Part shown: positions 46,201-61,200 of the stretch, in pieces | Position numbering within the stretch: position 1 is the first letter of the stretch | How the letters are laid out: each line of letters opens with the position of its first letter | Origin: Megaustenia siamemsis | Taxonomy: Eukaryota; Mollusca; Gastropoda; Stylommatophora; Ariophantidae | Assembly: GCA_032433765.1 (NCBI GenBank) | Contig: JAVIAB010000159.1 | Span: 4,070,370 to 4,134,369 of the forward strand | Direction of reading: 5' to 3' | DNA length: 64,000 nucleotides | Notes under the pieces: model-generated | Told to the model about the DNA's origin: nothing | The model's input: the letters and a program-made list of their open reading frames with translations, nothing else | The model's database searches: none | Position numbers and translations under genes: made by a program

Positions 46201-49200
46201 TGTGTTAGTTATTAGTAGAGTTTGTGTTAGTTATTAGTACAGTTTGTGTTAGTTATTAGTAAAGTTTGTGTTATTACTAGAGTTTGTGTTAGTTATTAGT
46301 AAAGTTTGTGTTATTACTAGAGTTTGTGTTAGTTATTAGTAAAGTTTGTGTTTTTTACTAGGGTTTGTGTTAGTTATTAGTAAAGTTTGTGTTAGTTATT
46401 AGTAAAGTTTGTGTTATTACTAGAGTTTGTGTTAGTTATTAGTAAAGTTTGTGTTAGTTATTAGTGGAGTTTGTGTTAGTTATTAGTAAAGTTTGTGTTA
46501 GTTATTAGTAGAGTTTGTGTTAGTTATTAGTAGAGTTTGTGTTAGTTATTAGTAGAGTTTGTGTTAGTTATTAGTAAAGTTTGTGTTAGTTATTAGTAAA
46601 GTTTGTGTTAGTTATTAGTGGAGTTTGTGTTAGTTATTAGTAAAGTTTGTGTTAGTTATTAGTAAAGTTTGTGTTAGTTATTAGTAGAGTTTGTGTTAGT
46701 TATTAGTAAAGTTTGTGTTAGTTATTAGTAGAGTTTCTGTTAGTTATTAGTAGAGTTTGTGTTAGTTATTAGTAGAGTTTGTGTTAGTTATTAGTAGAGT
46801 TTGTGTTAGTTATTAGTAAAGTTTGTGTTAGTTATTAGTAAAGTTTGTGTTAGTTATTAGTGGAGTTTGTGTTAGTTATTAGTAAAGTTTGTGTTAGTTA
46901 TTAGTAAAGTTTGTGTTAGTTATTAGTAGAGTTTGTGTTAGTTATTAGTAAAGTTTGTGTTAGTTATTAGTAAAGTTTGTGTTAGTTATTAGTAGAGTTT
47001 GTGTTAGTTATTGGTAAAGTTTGTGTTAGTTATTAGTGGAGTTTGTGTTAGTTATTAGTAAAGTTTGTGTTAGTTATTAGTAAAGTTTGTGTTAGTTATT
47101 AGTAAAGTTTGTGTTAGTTATTAGTAAAGTTTGTGTTATTACTAGGGTTTGTGTTAGTTATTAGTAGGGTTTGTGTTAGTTATTAGTAGGGTTTGTGTTA
47201 GTTATTAGTAGGGTTTGTGTTAGTTATTAGTAGGGTTTGTGTTAGTTATTAGTAGAGTTTAGTGTTAGTTATTAGTAGAGTTTGTGTTAGTTATTAGTAG
47301 GGTTTGTGTTAGTTATTAGTAGGGTTTGTGTTAGTTATTAGTAGAGTTTGTGTTAGTTATTAGTAGGGTTTGTGTAAGTTATTAGTAAAGTTTGTGTTAG
47401 TTATTAGTAAAGTTTGTGTTAGTTATTAGTAAAGTTTGTGTTAGTTATCAGAGTTTGTGTTAGTTATTAGTAAAGTTTGTGTTAGTTATTAGTGGAGTTT
47501 GTGTTAGTTATTAGTAAAGTTTGTGTTAGTTATTAGTAAAGTTTGTGTTAGTTATTAGTAAAGTTTGTGTTATTACTAGGGTTTGTGTTAGTTATTAGTA
47601 GGGTTTGTGTTAGTTATTAGTAGGGTTTGTGTTAGTTATTAGTAGGGTTTGTGTTAGTTATTAGTAGAGTTTAGTGTTAGTTATTAGTAGAGTTTGTGTT
47701 AGTTATTAGTAGGGTTTGTGTTAATTATTAGTAAAGTTTGTGTTAGTTATCAGAGTTTGTGTTAGTTATTAGTAAAGTTTGTGTTAGTTATTAGTAAAGT
47801 TTGTGTTATTACTAGAGTTTGTGTTAGTTATTAGTAAAGTTTGTGTTATTACTAGGGTTTGTGTTAGTTATTAGTAAAGTTTGTGTTATTTTTAGTAAAG
47901 TTTGTGTTAGTTATTGGTAAAGTTTGTGTTATTACTAGAGTTTGTGTTAGTTATTAGTAAAGTTTGTGTTATTACTAGGGTTTGTGTTAGTTATTAGTAA
48001 AGTTTGTGTTAGTTATTAGTAAAGTTTGTGTTAGTTATTAGTAAAGTTTGTGTTATTACTAGGGTTTGTGTTAGTTATTAGTAAAGTTTGTGTTATTACT
48101 AGGGTTTGTGTTAGTTATTAGTAAAGTTTGTGTTATTACTAGGGTTTGTGTTAGTTATTAGTAAAGTTTGTGTTATTACTAGGGTTTGTGTTAGTTATTA
48201 GTAGAGTTTGTGTTAGTTATTAGTAGAGTTTGTGTTAGTTATTAGTAAAGTTTGTGTTATTAGTAGAGTTTGTGTTAGTTATTAGTAGAGTTTGTGTTAG
48301 TTATTAGTAAAGTTTGTGTTATTACTAGGGTTTGTGTTAGTTATTAGTAGAGTTTGTGTTAGTTATTAGTAGAGTTTGTGTTAGTTATTAGTAAAGTTTG
48401 TGTTATTACTAGAGTTTGTGTTAGTTATTAGTAAAGTTTGTGTTATTACTAGAGTTTGTGTTAGTTATTAGTAAAGTTTGTGTTATTACTAGGGTTTGTG
48501 TTAGTTATTAGTAAAGTTTGTGTTAGTTATTAGTAAAGTTTGTGTTATTACTAGAGTTTGTGTTAGTTATTAGTAAAGTTTGTGTTAGTTATTAGTGGAG
48601 TTTGTGTTAGTTATTAGTAGAGTTTGTGTTAGTTATTAGTAGAGTTTGTGTTAGTTATTAGTAAAGTTTGTGTTAGTTATTAGTAGAGTTTGTGTTAGTT
48701 ATTAGTAAAGTTTGTGTTAGTTATTAGTAAAGTTTGTGTTAGTTATTAGTGGAGTTTGTGTTAGTTATTAGTAAAGTTTGTGTTAGTTATTAGTAAAGTT
48801 TGTGTTAGTTATTAGTAAAGTTTGTGTTATTACTAGGGTTTGTGTTAGTTATTAGTAGGGTTTGTGTTAGTTATTAGTAGGGTTTGTGTTAGTTATTAGT
48901 AGGGTTTGTGTTAGTTATTAGTAGAGTTTGTGTTAGTTATTAGTAAAGTTTGTGTTAGTTATTAGTAAAGTTTGTGTTATTACTAGGGTTTGTGTTAGTT
49001 ATTAGTAGGGTTTGTGTTAGTTATTAGTAGGGTTTGTGTTAGTTATTAGTAGGGTTTGTGTTAGTTATTAGTAGAGTTTGTGTTAGTTATTAGTAGGGTT
49101 TGTGTAAGTTATTAGTAAAGTTTGTGTTAGTTATTAGTAAAGTTTGTGTTAGTTATTAGTAAAGTTTGTGTTAGTTATCAGAGTTTGTGTTAGTTATTAG

Positions 49201-52200
49201 TAAAGTTTGTGTTAGTTATCAGAGTTTGTGTTAGTTATTAGTAAAGTTTGTGTTAGTTATTAGTAAAGTTTGTGTTATTACTAGAGTTTGTGTTAGTTAT
49301 TAGTAAAGTTTGTGTTATTACTAGGGTTTGTGTTAGTTATTAGTAAAGTTTGTGTTAGTTATTAGTAAAGTTTGTGTTAGTTATTAGTAAAGTTTGTGTT
49401 ATTACTAGAGTTTGTGTTAGTTATTAGTAAAGTTTGTGTTATTACTAGGGTTTGTGTTAGTTATTAGTAAAGTTTGTGTTAGTTATTAGTAAAGTTTGTG
49501 TTAGTTATTAGTAAAGTTTGTGTTATTACTAGAGTTTGTGTTAGTTATTAGTAAAGTTTGTGTTATTACTAGGGTTTGTGTTAGTTATTAGTAAAGTTTG
49601 TGTTAGTTATTAGTAAAGTTTGTGTTAGTTATTAGTGGAGTTTGTGTTAGTTATTAGTAAAGTTTGTGTTAGTTATTAGTAAAGTTTGTGTTAGTTATTA
49701 GTAAAGTTTGTGTTAGTTATTAGTAAAGTTTGTGTTAGTTATTAGTAAAGTTTGTGTTAGTTATTAGTAGAGTTTGTGTTAGTTATTAGTGGAGTTTGTG
49801 TTAGTTATTAGTAAAGTTTGTGTTAGTTATTAGTAAAGTTTGTGTTAGTTATTAGTAAAGTTTGTGTTATTACTAGGGTTTGTGTTAGTTATTAGTAGGG
49901 TTTGTGTTAGTTATTAGTAGGGTTTGTGTTAGTTATTAGTAGGGTTTGTGTTAGTTATTAGTAGAGTTTAGTGTTAGTTATTAGTAGAGTTTGTGTTAGT
50001 TATTAGTAGGGTTTGTGTTAGTTATTAGTAAAGTTTGTGTTAGTTATCAGAGTTTGTGTTAGTTATTAGTAAAGTTTGTGTTAGTTATTAGTAAAGTTTG
50101 TGTTAGTTATTAGTAAAGTTTGTGTTATTACTAGAGTTTGTGTTAGTTATTAGTAAAGTTTGTGTTATTACTAGGGTTTGTGTTAGTTATTAGTAAAGTT
50201 TGTGTTATTTTTAGTAAAGTTTGTGTTAGTTATTGGTAAAGTTTGTGTTATTACTAGGGTTTGTGTTAGTTATTAGTAAAGTTTGTGTTATTACTAGGGT
50301 TTGTGTTAGTTATTAGTAAAGTTTGTGTTATTACTAGGGTTTGTGTTAGTTATTAGTAAAGTTTGTGTTTTTACTAGGGTTTGTGTTAGTTATTAGTAAA
50401 GTTTGTGTTAGTTATTAGTAAAGTTTGTGTTATTACTAGAGTTTGTGTTAGTTATTAGTAAAGTTTGTGTTAGTTATTAGTGGAGTTTGTGTTAGTTATT
50501 AGTAAAGTTTGTGTTAGTTATTAGTAGAGTTTGTGTTAGTTATTAGTAGAGTTTGTGTTAGTTATTAGTAGAGTTTGTGTTAGTTATTAGTAAAGTTTGT
50601 GTTAGTTATTAGTAAAGTTTGTGTTAGTTATTAGTGGAGTTTGTGTTAGTTATTAGTAAAGTTTGTGTTAGTTATTAGTAAAGTTTGTGTTAGTTATTAG
50701 TAGAGTTTGTGTTAGTTATTAGTAAAGTTTGTGTTAGTTATTAGTAGAGTTTCTGTTAGTTATTAGTAGAGTTTGTGTTAGTTATTAGTAGAGTTTGTGT
50801 TAGTTATTAGTAGAGTTTGTGTTAGTTATTAGTAAAGTTTGTGTTAGTTATTAGTAAAGTTTGTGTTAGTTATTAGTGGAGTTTGTGTTAGTTATTAGTA
50901 AAGTTTGTGTTAGTTATTAGTAAAGTTTGTGTTAGTTATTAGTAGAGTTTGTGTTAGTTATTAGTAAAGTTTGTGTTAGTTATTAGTAAAGTTTGTGTTA
51001 GTTATTAGTAGAGTTTGTGTTAGTTATTGGTAAAGTTTGTGTTAGTTATTAGTGGAGTTTGTGTTAGTTATTAGTAAAGTTTGTGTTAGTTATTAGTAAA
51101 GTTTGTGTTAGTTATTAGTAAAGTTTGTGTTAGTTATTAGTAAAGTTTGTGTTATTACTAGGGTTTGTGTTAGTTATTAGTAGGGTTTGTGTTAGTTATT
51201 AGTAGGGTTTGTGTTAGTTATTAGTAGGGTTTGTGTTAGTTATTAGTAGGGTTTGTGTTAGTTATTAGTAGAGTTTAGTGTTAGTTATTAGTAGAGTTTG
51301 TGTTAGTTATTAGTAGGGTTTGTGTTAGTTATTAGTAGGGTTTGTGTTAGTTATTAGTAGAGTTTGTGTTAGTTATTAGTAGGGTTTGTGTAAGTTATTA
51401 GTAAAGTTTGTGTTAGTTATTAGTAAAGTTTGTGTTAGTTATTAGTAAAGTTTGTGTTAGTTATCAGAGTTTGTGTTAGTTATTAGTAAAGTTTGTGTTA
51501 GTTATTAGTGGAGTTTGTGTTAGTTATTAGTAAAGTTTGTGTTAGTTATTAGTAAAGTTTGTGTTAGTTATTAGTAAAGTTTGTGTTATTACTAGGGTTT
51601 GTGTTAGTTATTAGTAGGGTTTGTGTTAGTTATTAGTAGGGTTTGTGTTAGTTATTAGTAGGGTTTGTGTTAGTTATTAGTAGAGTTTAGTGTTAGTTAT
51701 TAGTAGAGTTTGTGTTAGTTATTAGTAGGGTTTGTGTTAATTATTAGTAAAGTTTGTGTTAGTTATCAGAGTTTGTGTTAGTTATTAGTAAAGTTTGTGT
51801 TAGTTATTAGTAAAGTTTGTGTTATTACTAGAGTTTGTGTTAGTTATTAGTAAAGTTTGTGTTATTACTAGGGTTTGTGTTAGTTATTAGTAAAGTTTGT
51901 GTTAGTTATTAGTAAAGTTTGTGTTATTACTAGAGTTTGTGTTAGTTATTAGTAAAGTTTGTGTTATTACTAGGGTTTGTGTTAGTTATTAGTAAAGTTT
52001 GTGTTATTTTTAGTAAAGTTTGTGTTAGTTATTAGTAAAGTTTGTGTTATTACTAGAGTTTGTGTTAGTTATTAGTAAAGTTTGTGTTATTACTAGGGTT
52101 TGTGTTAGTTATTAGTAAAGTTTGTGTTAGTTATTAGTAAAGTTTGTGTTAGTTATTAGTAAAGTTTGTGTTATTACTAGGTTTGTGTTAGTTATTAGTA

Positions 52201-55200
52201 AAGTTTGTGTTATTACTAGGGTTTGTGTTAGTTATTAGTAAAGTTTGTGTTATTACTAGGGTTTGTGTTAGTTATTAGTAAAGTTTGTGTTATTACTAGG
52301 GTTTGTGTTAGTTATTAGTAGAGTTTGTGTTAGTTATTAGTAGAGTTTGTGTTAGTTATTAGTAAAGTTTGTGTTATTAGTAGAGTTTGTGTTAGTTATT
52401 AGTAGAGTTTGTGTTAGTTATTAGTAAAGTTTGTGTTATTACTAGGGTTTGTGTTAGTTATTAGTAGAGTTTGTGTTAGTTATTAGTAGAGTTTGTGTTA
52501 GTTATTAGTAAAGTTTGTGTTATTACTAGAGTTTGTGTTAGTTATTAGTAAAGTTTGTGTTATTACTAGAGTTTGTGTTAGTTATTAGTAAAGTTTGTGT
52601 TATTACTAGGTTTGTGTTAGTTATTAGTAAAGTTTGTGTTAGTTATTAGTAAAGTTTGTGTTATTACTAGAGTTTGTGTTAGTTATTAGTAAAGTTTGTG
52701 TTAGTTATTAGTGGAGTTTGTGTTAGTTATTAGTAGAGTTTGTGTTAGTTATTAGTAGAGTTTGTGTTAGTTATTAGTAAAGTTTGTGTTAGTTATTAGT
52801 AGAGTTTGTGTTAGTTATTAGTAAAGTTTGTGTTAGTTATTAGTAAAGTTTGTGTTAGTTATTAGTGAGTTTGTGTTAGTTATTAGTAAAGTTTGTGTTA
52901 GTTATTAGTAAAGTTTGTGTTAGTTATTAGTAAAGTTTGTGTTATTACTAGGGTTTGTGTTAGTTATTAGTAGGGTTTGTGTTAGTTATTAGTAGGGTTT
53001 GTGTTAGTTATTAGTAGGGTTTGTGTTAGTTATTAGTAGAGTTTGTGTTAGTTATTAGTAAAGTTTGTGTTAGTTATTAGTAAAGTTTGTGTTATTACTA
53101 GGGTTTGTGTTAGTTATTAGTAGGGTTTGTGTTAGTTATTAGTAGGGTTTGTGTTAGTTATTAGTAGGGTTTGTGTTAGTTATTAGTAGAGTTTGTGTTA
53201 GTTATTAGTAGGGTTTGTGTAAGTTATTAGTAAAGTTTGTGTTAGTTATTAGTAAAGTTTGTGTTAGTTATTAGTAAAGTTTGTGTTAGTTATCAGAGTT
53301 TGTGTTAGTTATTAGTAAAGTTTGTGTTAGTTATCAGAGTTTGTGTTAGTTATTAGTAAAGTTTGTGTTAGTTATTAGTAAAGTTTGTGTTATTACTAGA
53401 GTTTGTGTTAGTTATTAGTAAAGTTTGTGTTATTACTAGGGTTTGTGTTAGTTATTAGTAAAGTTTGTGTTAGTTATTAGTAAAGTTTGTGTTAGTTATT
53501 AGTAAAGTTTGTGTTATTACTAGAGTTTGTGTTAGTTATTAGTAAAGTTTGTGTTATTACTAGGGTTTGTGTTAGTTATTAGTAAAGTTTGTGTTAGTTA
53601 TTAGTAAAGTTTGTGTTAGTTATTAGTAAAGTTTGTGTTATTACTAGAGTTTGTGTTAGTTATTAGTAAAGTTTGTGTTATTACTAGGGTTTGTGTTAGT
53701 TATTAGTAAAGTTTGTGTTATTTTTAGTAAAGTTTGTGTTAGTTATTGGTAAAGTTTGTGTTATTACTAGAGTTTGTGTTAGTTATTAGTAAAGTTTGTG
53801 TTATTACTAGGGTTTGTGTTAGTTATTAGTAAAGTTTGTGTTAGTTATTAGTAAAGTTTGTGTTAGTTATTAGTAAAGTTTGTGTTATTACTAGGGTTTG
53901 TGTTAGTTATTAGTAAAGTTTGTGTTATTACTAGGGTTTGTGTTAGTTATTAGTAAAGTTTGTGTTATTACTAGGGTTTGTGTTAGTTATTAGTAAAGTT
54001 TGTGTTATTACTAGGGTTTGTGTTAGTTATTAGTAGAGTTTGTGTTAGTTATTAGTAGAGTTTGTGTTAGTTATTAGTAAAGTTTGTGTTATTAGTAGAG
54101 TTTGTGTTAGTTATTAGTAGAGTTTGTGTTAGTTATTAGTAAAGTTTGTGTTATTACTAGGGTTTGTGTTAGTTATTAGTAGAGTTTGTGTTAGTTATTA
54201 GTAGAGTTTGTGTTAGTTATTAGTAAAGTTTGTGTTATTACTAGAGTTTGTGTTAGTTATTAGTAAAGTTTGTGTTATTACTAGAGTTTGTGTTAGTTAT
54301 TAGTAAAGTTTGTGTTATTACTAGGGTTTGTGTTAGTTATTAGTAAAGTTTGTGTTAGTTATTAGTAAAGTTTGTGTTATTACTAGAGTTTGTGTTAGTT
54401 ATTAGTAAAGTTTGTGTTAGTTATTAGTGGAGTTTGTGTTAGTTATTAGTAGAGTTTGTGTTAGTTATTAGTAGAGTTTGTGTTAGTTATTAGTAAAGTT
54501 TGTGTTAGTTATTAGTAGAGTTTGTGTTAGTTATTAGTAAAGTTTGTGTTAGTTATTAGTAAAGTTTGTGTTAGTTATTAGTGGAGTTTGTGTTAGTTAT
54601 TAGTAAAGTTTGTGTTAGTTATTAGTAAAGTTTGTGTTAGTTATTAGTAAAGTTTGTGTTATTACTAGGGTTTGTGTTAGTTATTAGTAGGGTTTGTGTT
54701 AGTTATTAGTAGGGTTTGTGTTAGTTATTAGTAGGGTTTGTGTTAGTTATTAGTAGAGTTTGTGTTAGTTATTAGTAAAGTTTGTGTTAGTTATTAGTAA
54801 AGTTTGTGTTATTACTAGGGTTTGTGTTAGTTATTAGTAGGGTTTGTGTTAGTTATTAGTAGGGTTTGTGTTAGTTATTAGTAGGGTTTGTGTTAGTTAT
54901 TAGTAGAGTTTGTGTTAGTTATTAGTAGGGTTTGTGTAAGTTATTAGTAAAGTTTGTGTTAGTTATTAGTAAAGTTTGTGTTAGTTATTAGTAAAGTTTG
55001 TGTTAGTTATCAGAGTTTGTGTTAGTTATTAGTAAAGTTTGTGTTAGTTATCAGAGTTTGTGTTAGTTATTAGTAAAGTTTGTGTTAGTTATTAGTAAAG
55101 TTTGTGTTATTACTAGAGTTTGTGTTAGTTATTAGTAAAGTTTGTGTTATTACTAGGGTTTGTGTTAGTTATTAGTAAAGTTTGTGTTAGTTATTAGTAA

Positions 55201-58200
55201 AGTTTGTGTTAGTTATTAGTAAAGTTTGTGTTATTACTAGAGTTTGTGTTAGTTATTAGTAAAGTTTGTGTTATTACTAGGGTTTGTGTTAGTTATTAGT
55301 AAAGTTTGTGTTAGTTATTAGTAAAGTTTGTGTTAGTTATTAGTAAAGTTTGTGTTATTACTAGAGTTTGTGTTAGTTATTAGTAAAGTTTGTGTTATTA
55401 CTAGGGTTTGTGTTAGTTATTAGTAAAGTTTGTGTTAGTTATTAGTAAAGTTTGTGTTAGTTATTAGTGGAGTTTGTGTTAGTTATTAGTAAAGTTTGTG
55501 TTAGTTATTAGTAAAGTTTGTGTTAGTTATTAGTAAAGTTTGTGTTAGTTATTAGTAAAGTTTGTGTTAGTTATTAGTAAAGTTTGTGTTAGTTATTAGT
55601 AGAGTTTGTGTTAGTTATTAGTGGAGTTTGTGTTAGTTATTAGTAAAGTTTGTGTTAGTTATTAGTAAAGTTTGTGTTAGTTATTAGTAAAGTTTGTGTT
55701 ATTACTAGGGTTTGTGTTAGTTATTAGTAGGGTTTGTGTTAGTTATTAGTAGGGTTTGTGTTAGTTATTAGTAGGGTTTGTGTTAGTTATTAGTAGAGTT
55801 TAGTGTTAGTTATTAGTAGAGTTTGTGTTAGTTATTAGTAGGGTTTGTGTTAGTTATTAGTAAAGTTTGTGTTAGTTATCAGAGTTTGTGTTAGTTATTA
55901 GTAAAGTTTGTGTTAGTTATTAGTAAAGTTTGTGTTAGTTATTAGTAAAGTTTGTGTTATTACTAGAGTTTGTGTTAGTTATTAGTAAAGTTTGTGTTAT
56001 TACTAGGGTTTGTGTTAGTTATTAGTAAAGTTTGTGTTATTTTTAGTAAAGTTTGTGTTAGTTATTGGTAAAGTTTGTGTTATTACTAGGGTTTGTGTTA
56101 GTTATTAGTAAAGTTTGTGTTATTACTAGGGTTTGTGTTAGTTATTAGTAAAGTTTGTGTTATTACTAGGGTTTGTGTTAGTTATTAGTAAAGTTTGTGT
56201 TATTACTAGGGTTTGTGTTAGTTATTAGTAGAGTTTGTGTTAGTTATTAGTAGAGTTTGTGTTAGTTATTAGTAAAGTTTGTGTTATTACTAGGGTTTGT
56301 GTTAGTTATTAGTAGAGTTTGTGTTAGTTATTAGTACAGTTTGTGTTAGTTATTAGTAAAGTTTGTGTTATTACTAGAGTTTGTGTTAGTTATTAGTAAG
56401 TTTGTGTTATTACTAGAGTTTGTGTTAGTTATTAGTAAAGTTTGTGTTTTTACTAGGGTTTGTGTTAGTTATTAGTAAAGTTTGTGTTAGTTATTAGTAA
56501 AGTTTGTGTTATTACTAGAGTTTGTGTTAGTTATTAGTAAAGTTTGTGTTAGTTATTAGTGGAGTTTGTGTTAGTTATTAGTAAAGTTTGTGTTAGTTAT
56601 TAGTAGAGTTTGTGTTAGTTATTAGTAGAGTTTGTGTTAGTTATTAGTAGAGTTTGTGTTAGTTATTAGTAAAGTTTGTGTTAGTTATTAGTAAAGTTTG
56701 TGTTAGTTATTAGTGGAGTTTGTGTTAGTTATTAGTAAAGTTTGTGTTAGTTATTAGTAAAGTTTGTGTTAGTTATTAGTAGAGTTTGTGTTAGTTATTA
56801 GTAAAGTTTGTGTTAGTTATTAGTAGAGTTTGTGTTAGTTATTAGTAGAGTTTGTGTTAGTTATTAGTAGAGTTTGTGTTAGTTATTAGTAGAGTTTGTG
56901 TTAGTTATTAGTAAAGTTTGTGTTATTACTAGGGTTTGTGTTAGTTATTAGTAGAGTTTGTGTTAGTTATTAGTAGAGTTTGTGTTAGTTATTAGTAAAG
57001 TTTGTGTTATTACTAGAGTTTGTGTTAGTTATTAGTAAAGTTTGTGTTATTACTAGAGTTTGTGTTAGTTATTAGTAAAGTTTGTGTTATTACTAGGGTT
57101 TGTGTTAGTTATTAGTAAAGTTTGTGTTAGTTATTAGTAAAGTTTGTGTTATTACTAGAGTTTGTGTTAGTTATTAGTAAAGTTTGTGTTAGTTATTAGT
57201 GGAGTTTGTGTTAGTTATTAGTAGAGTTTGTGTTAGTTATTAGTAGAGTTTGTGTTAGTTATTAGTAAAGTTTGTGTTAGTTATTAGTAGAGTTTGTGTT
57301 AGTTATTAGTAAAGTTTGTGTTAGTTATTAGTAAAGTTTGTGTTAGTTATTAGTGGAGTTTGTGTTAGTTATTAGTAAAGTTTGTGTTAGTTATTAGTAA
57401 AGTTTGTGTTAGTTATTAGTAAAGTTTGTGTTATTACTAGGGTTTGTGTTAGTTATTAGTAGGGTTTGTGTTAGTTATTAGTAGGGTTTGTGTTAGTTAT
57501 TAGTAGGGTTTGTGTTAGTTATTAGTAGAGTTTGTGTTAGTTATTAGTAAAGTTTGTGTTAGTTATTAGTAAAGTTTGTGTTATTACTAGGTTTGTGTTA
57601 GTTATTAGTAGGGTTTGTGTTAGTTATTAGTAGGGTTTGTGTTAGTTATTAGTAGGGTTTGTGTTAGTTATTAGTAGAGTTTGTGTTAGTTATTAGTAGG
57701 GTTTGTGTAAGTTATTAGTAAAGTTTGTGTTAGTTATTAGTAAAGTTTGTGTTAGTTATTAGTAAAGTTTGTGTTAGTTATCAGAGTTTGTGTTAGTTAT
57801 TAGTAAAGTTTGTGTTAGTTATCAGAGTTTGTGTTAGTTATTAGTAAAGTTTGTGTTAGTTATTAGTAAAGTTTGTGTTATTACTAGAGTTTGTGTTAGT
57901 TATTAGTAAAGTTTGTGTTATTACTAGGGTTTGTGTTAGTTATTAGTAAAGTTTGTGTTAGTTATTAGTAAAGTTTGTGTTAGTTATTAGTAAAGTTTGT
58001 GTTATTACTAGAGTTTGTGTTAGTTATTAGTAAAGTTTGTGTTATTACTAGGGTTTGTGTTAGTTATTAGTAAAGTTTGTGTTAGTTATTAGTAAAGTTT
58101 GTGTTAGTTATTAGTAAAGTTTGTGTTATTACTAGAGTTTGTGTTAGTTATTAGTAAAGTTTGTGTTATTACTAGGGTTTGTGTTAGTTATTAGTAAAGT

Positions 58201-61200
58201 TTGTGTTATTATTAGTAAAGTTTGTGTTAGTTATTAGTAAAGTTTGTGTTATTACTAGAGTTTGTGTTAGTTATTAGTAAAGTTTGTGTTATTACTAGGG
58301 TTTGTGTTAGTTATTAGTAAAGTTTGTGTTAGTTATTAGTAAAGTTTGTGTTAGTTATTAGTAAAGTTTGTGTTATTACTAGGGTTTGTGTTAGTTATTA
58401 GTAAAGTTTGTGTTATTACTAGGGTTTGTGTTAGTTATTAGTAAAGTTTGTGTTATTACTAGGGTTTGTGTTAGTTATTAGTAAAGTTTGTGTTATTACT
58501 AGGTTTGTGTTAGTTATTAGTAGAGTTTGTGTTAGTTATTAGTAGAGTTTGTGTTAGTTATTAGTAAAGTTTGTGTTATTAGTAGAGTTTGTGTTAGTTA
58601 TTAGTAGAGTTTGTGTTAGTTATTAGTAAAGTTTGTGTTATTACTAGGGTTTGTGTTAGTTATTAGTAGAGTTTGTGTTAGTTATTAGTAGAGTTTGTGT
58701 TAGTTATTAGTAAAGTTTGTGTTATTACTAGAGTTTGTGTTAGTTATTAGTAAAGTTTGTGTTATTACTAGAGTTTGTGTTAGTTATTAGTAAAGTTTGT
58801 GTTATTACTAGGGTTTGTGTTAGTTATTAGTAAAGTTTGTGTTAGTTATTAGTAAAGTTTGTGTTATTACTAGAGTTTGTGTTAGTTATTAGTAAAGTTT
58901 GTGTTAGTTATTAGTGGAGTTTGTGTTAGTTATTAGTAGAGTTTGTGTTAGTTATTAGTAGAGTTTGTGTTAGTTATTAGTAAAGTTTGTGTTAGTTATT
59001 AGTAGAGTTTGTGTTAGTTATTAGTAAAGTTTGTGTTAGTTATTAGTAAAGTTTGTGTTAGTTATTAGTGGAGTTTGTGTTAGTTATTAGTAAAGTTTGT
59101 GTTAGTTATTAGTAAAGTTTGTGTTAGTTATTAGTAAAGTTTGTGTTATTACTAGGGTTTGTGTTAGTTATTAGTAGGGTTTGTGTTAGTTATTAGTAGG
59201 GTTTGTGTTAGTTATTAGTAGGGTTTGTGTTAGTTATTAGTAGAGTTTGTGTTAGTTATTAGTAAAGTTTGTGTTAGTTATTAGTAAAGTTTGTGTTATT
59301 ATTAGGGTTTGTGTTAGTTATTAGTAGGTTTGTGTTAGTTATTAGTAGGGTTTGTGTTAGTTATTAGTAGGGTTTGTGTTAGTTATTAGTAGAGTTTGTG
59401 TTAGTTATTAGTAGGGTTTGTGTAAGTTATTAGTAAAGTTTGTGTTAGTTATTAGTAAAGTTTGTGTTAGTTATTAGTAAAGTTTGTGTTAGTTATCAGA
59501 GTTTGTGTTAGTTATTAGTAAAGTTTGTGTTAGTTATCAGAGTTTGTGTTAGTTATTAGTAAAGTTTGTGTTAGTTATTAGTAAAGTTTGTGTTATTACT
59601 AGAGTTTGTGTTAGTTATTAGTAAGTTTGTGTTATTACTAGGGTTTGTGTTAGTTATTAGTAAAGTTTGTGTTAGTTATTAGTAAAGTTTGTGTTAGTTA
59701 TTAGTAAAGTTTGTGTTATTACTAGAGTTTGTGTTAGTTATTAGTAAAGTTTGTGTTATTACTAGGGTTTGTGTTAGTTATTAGTAAAGTTTGTGTTAGT
59801 TATTAGTAAAGTTTGTGTTAGTTATTAGTAAAGTTTGTGTTATTACTAGAGTTTGTGTTAGTTATTAGTAAAGTTTGTGTTATTACTAGGGTTTGTGTTA
59901 GTTATTAGTAAAGTTTGTGTTAGTTATTAGTAAAGTTTGTGTTAGTTATTAGTGGAGTTTGTGTTAGTTATTAGTAAAGTTTGTGTTAGTTATTAGTAAA
60001 GTTTGTGTTAGTTATTAGTAAAGTTTGTGTTAGTTATTAGTAAAGTTTGTGTTAGTTATTAGTAAAGTTTGTGTTAGTTATTAGTAGAGTTTGTGTTAGT
60101 TATTAGTGGAGTTTGTGTTAGTTATTAGTAAAGTTTGTGTTAGTTATTAGTAAAGTTTTGTGTTAGTTATTAGTAAAGTTTGTGTTATTACTAGGGTTTG
60201 TGTTAGTTATTAGTAGGTTTGTGTTAGTATTAGTAGGGTTTGTGTTAGTTATTAGTAGGGTTTGTGTTAGTTATTAGTAGAGTTTAGTGTTAGTTATTAG
60301 TAGAGTTTGTGTTAGTTATTAGTAGGGTTTGTGTTAGTTATTAGTAAAGTTTGTGTTAGTTATCAGAGTTTGTGTAGTTATTAGAGTTTGTGTTAGTTAT
60401 TAGTAAAGTTTGTGTTAGTTATTAGTAAAGTTTGTGTTATTACTAGAGTTTGTGTTAGTTATTAGTAAAGTTTGTGTTATTACTAGGGTTTGTGTTAGTT
60501 ATTAGTAAAGTTTGTGTTATTTTTAGTAAAGTTTGTGTTAGTTATTGGTAAAGTTTGTGTTATTACTAGGGTTTGTGTTAGTTATTAGTAAAGTTTGTGT
60601 TATTACTAGGGTTTGTGTTAGTTATTAGTAAAGTTTGTGTTATTACTAGGGTTTGTGTTAGTTATTAGTAAAGTTTGTGTTATTACTAGGATTTGTGTTA
60701 GTTATTAGTAGAGTTTGTGTTAGTTATTAGTAGAGTTTGTGTTAGTTATTAGTAAAGTTTGTGTTATTACTAGGGTTTGTGTTAGTTATTAGTAGAGTTT
60801 GTGTTAGTTATTAGTACAGTTTGTGTTAGTTATTAGTAAAGTTTGTGTTATTACTAGAGTTTGTGTTAGTTATTAGTAAAGTTTGTGTTATTACTAGAGT
60901 TTGTGTTAGTTATTAGTAAAGTTTGTGTTTTACTAGGGTTTGTGTTAGTTATTAGTAAAGTTTGTGTTAGTTATTAGTAAAGTTTGTGTTATTACTAGAG
61001 TTTGTGTTAGTTATTAGTAAAGTTTGTGTTAGTTATTAGTGGAGTTTGTGTTAGTTATTAGTAAAGTTTGTGTTAGTTATTAGTAGAGTTTGTGTTAGTT
61101 ATTAGTAGAGTTTGTGTTAGTTATTAGTAGAGTTTGTGTTAGTTATTAGTAAAGTTTGTGTTAGTTATTAGTAAAGTTTGTGTTAGTTATTAGTGGAGTT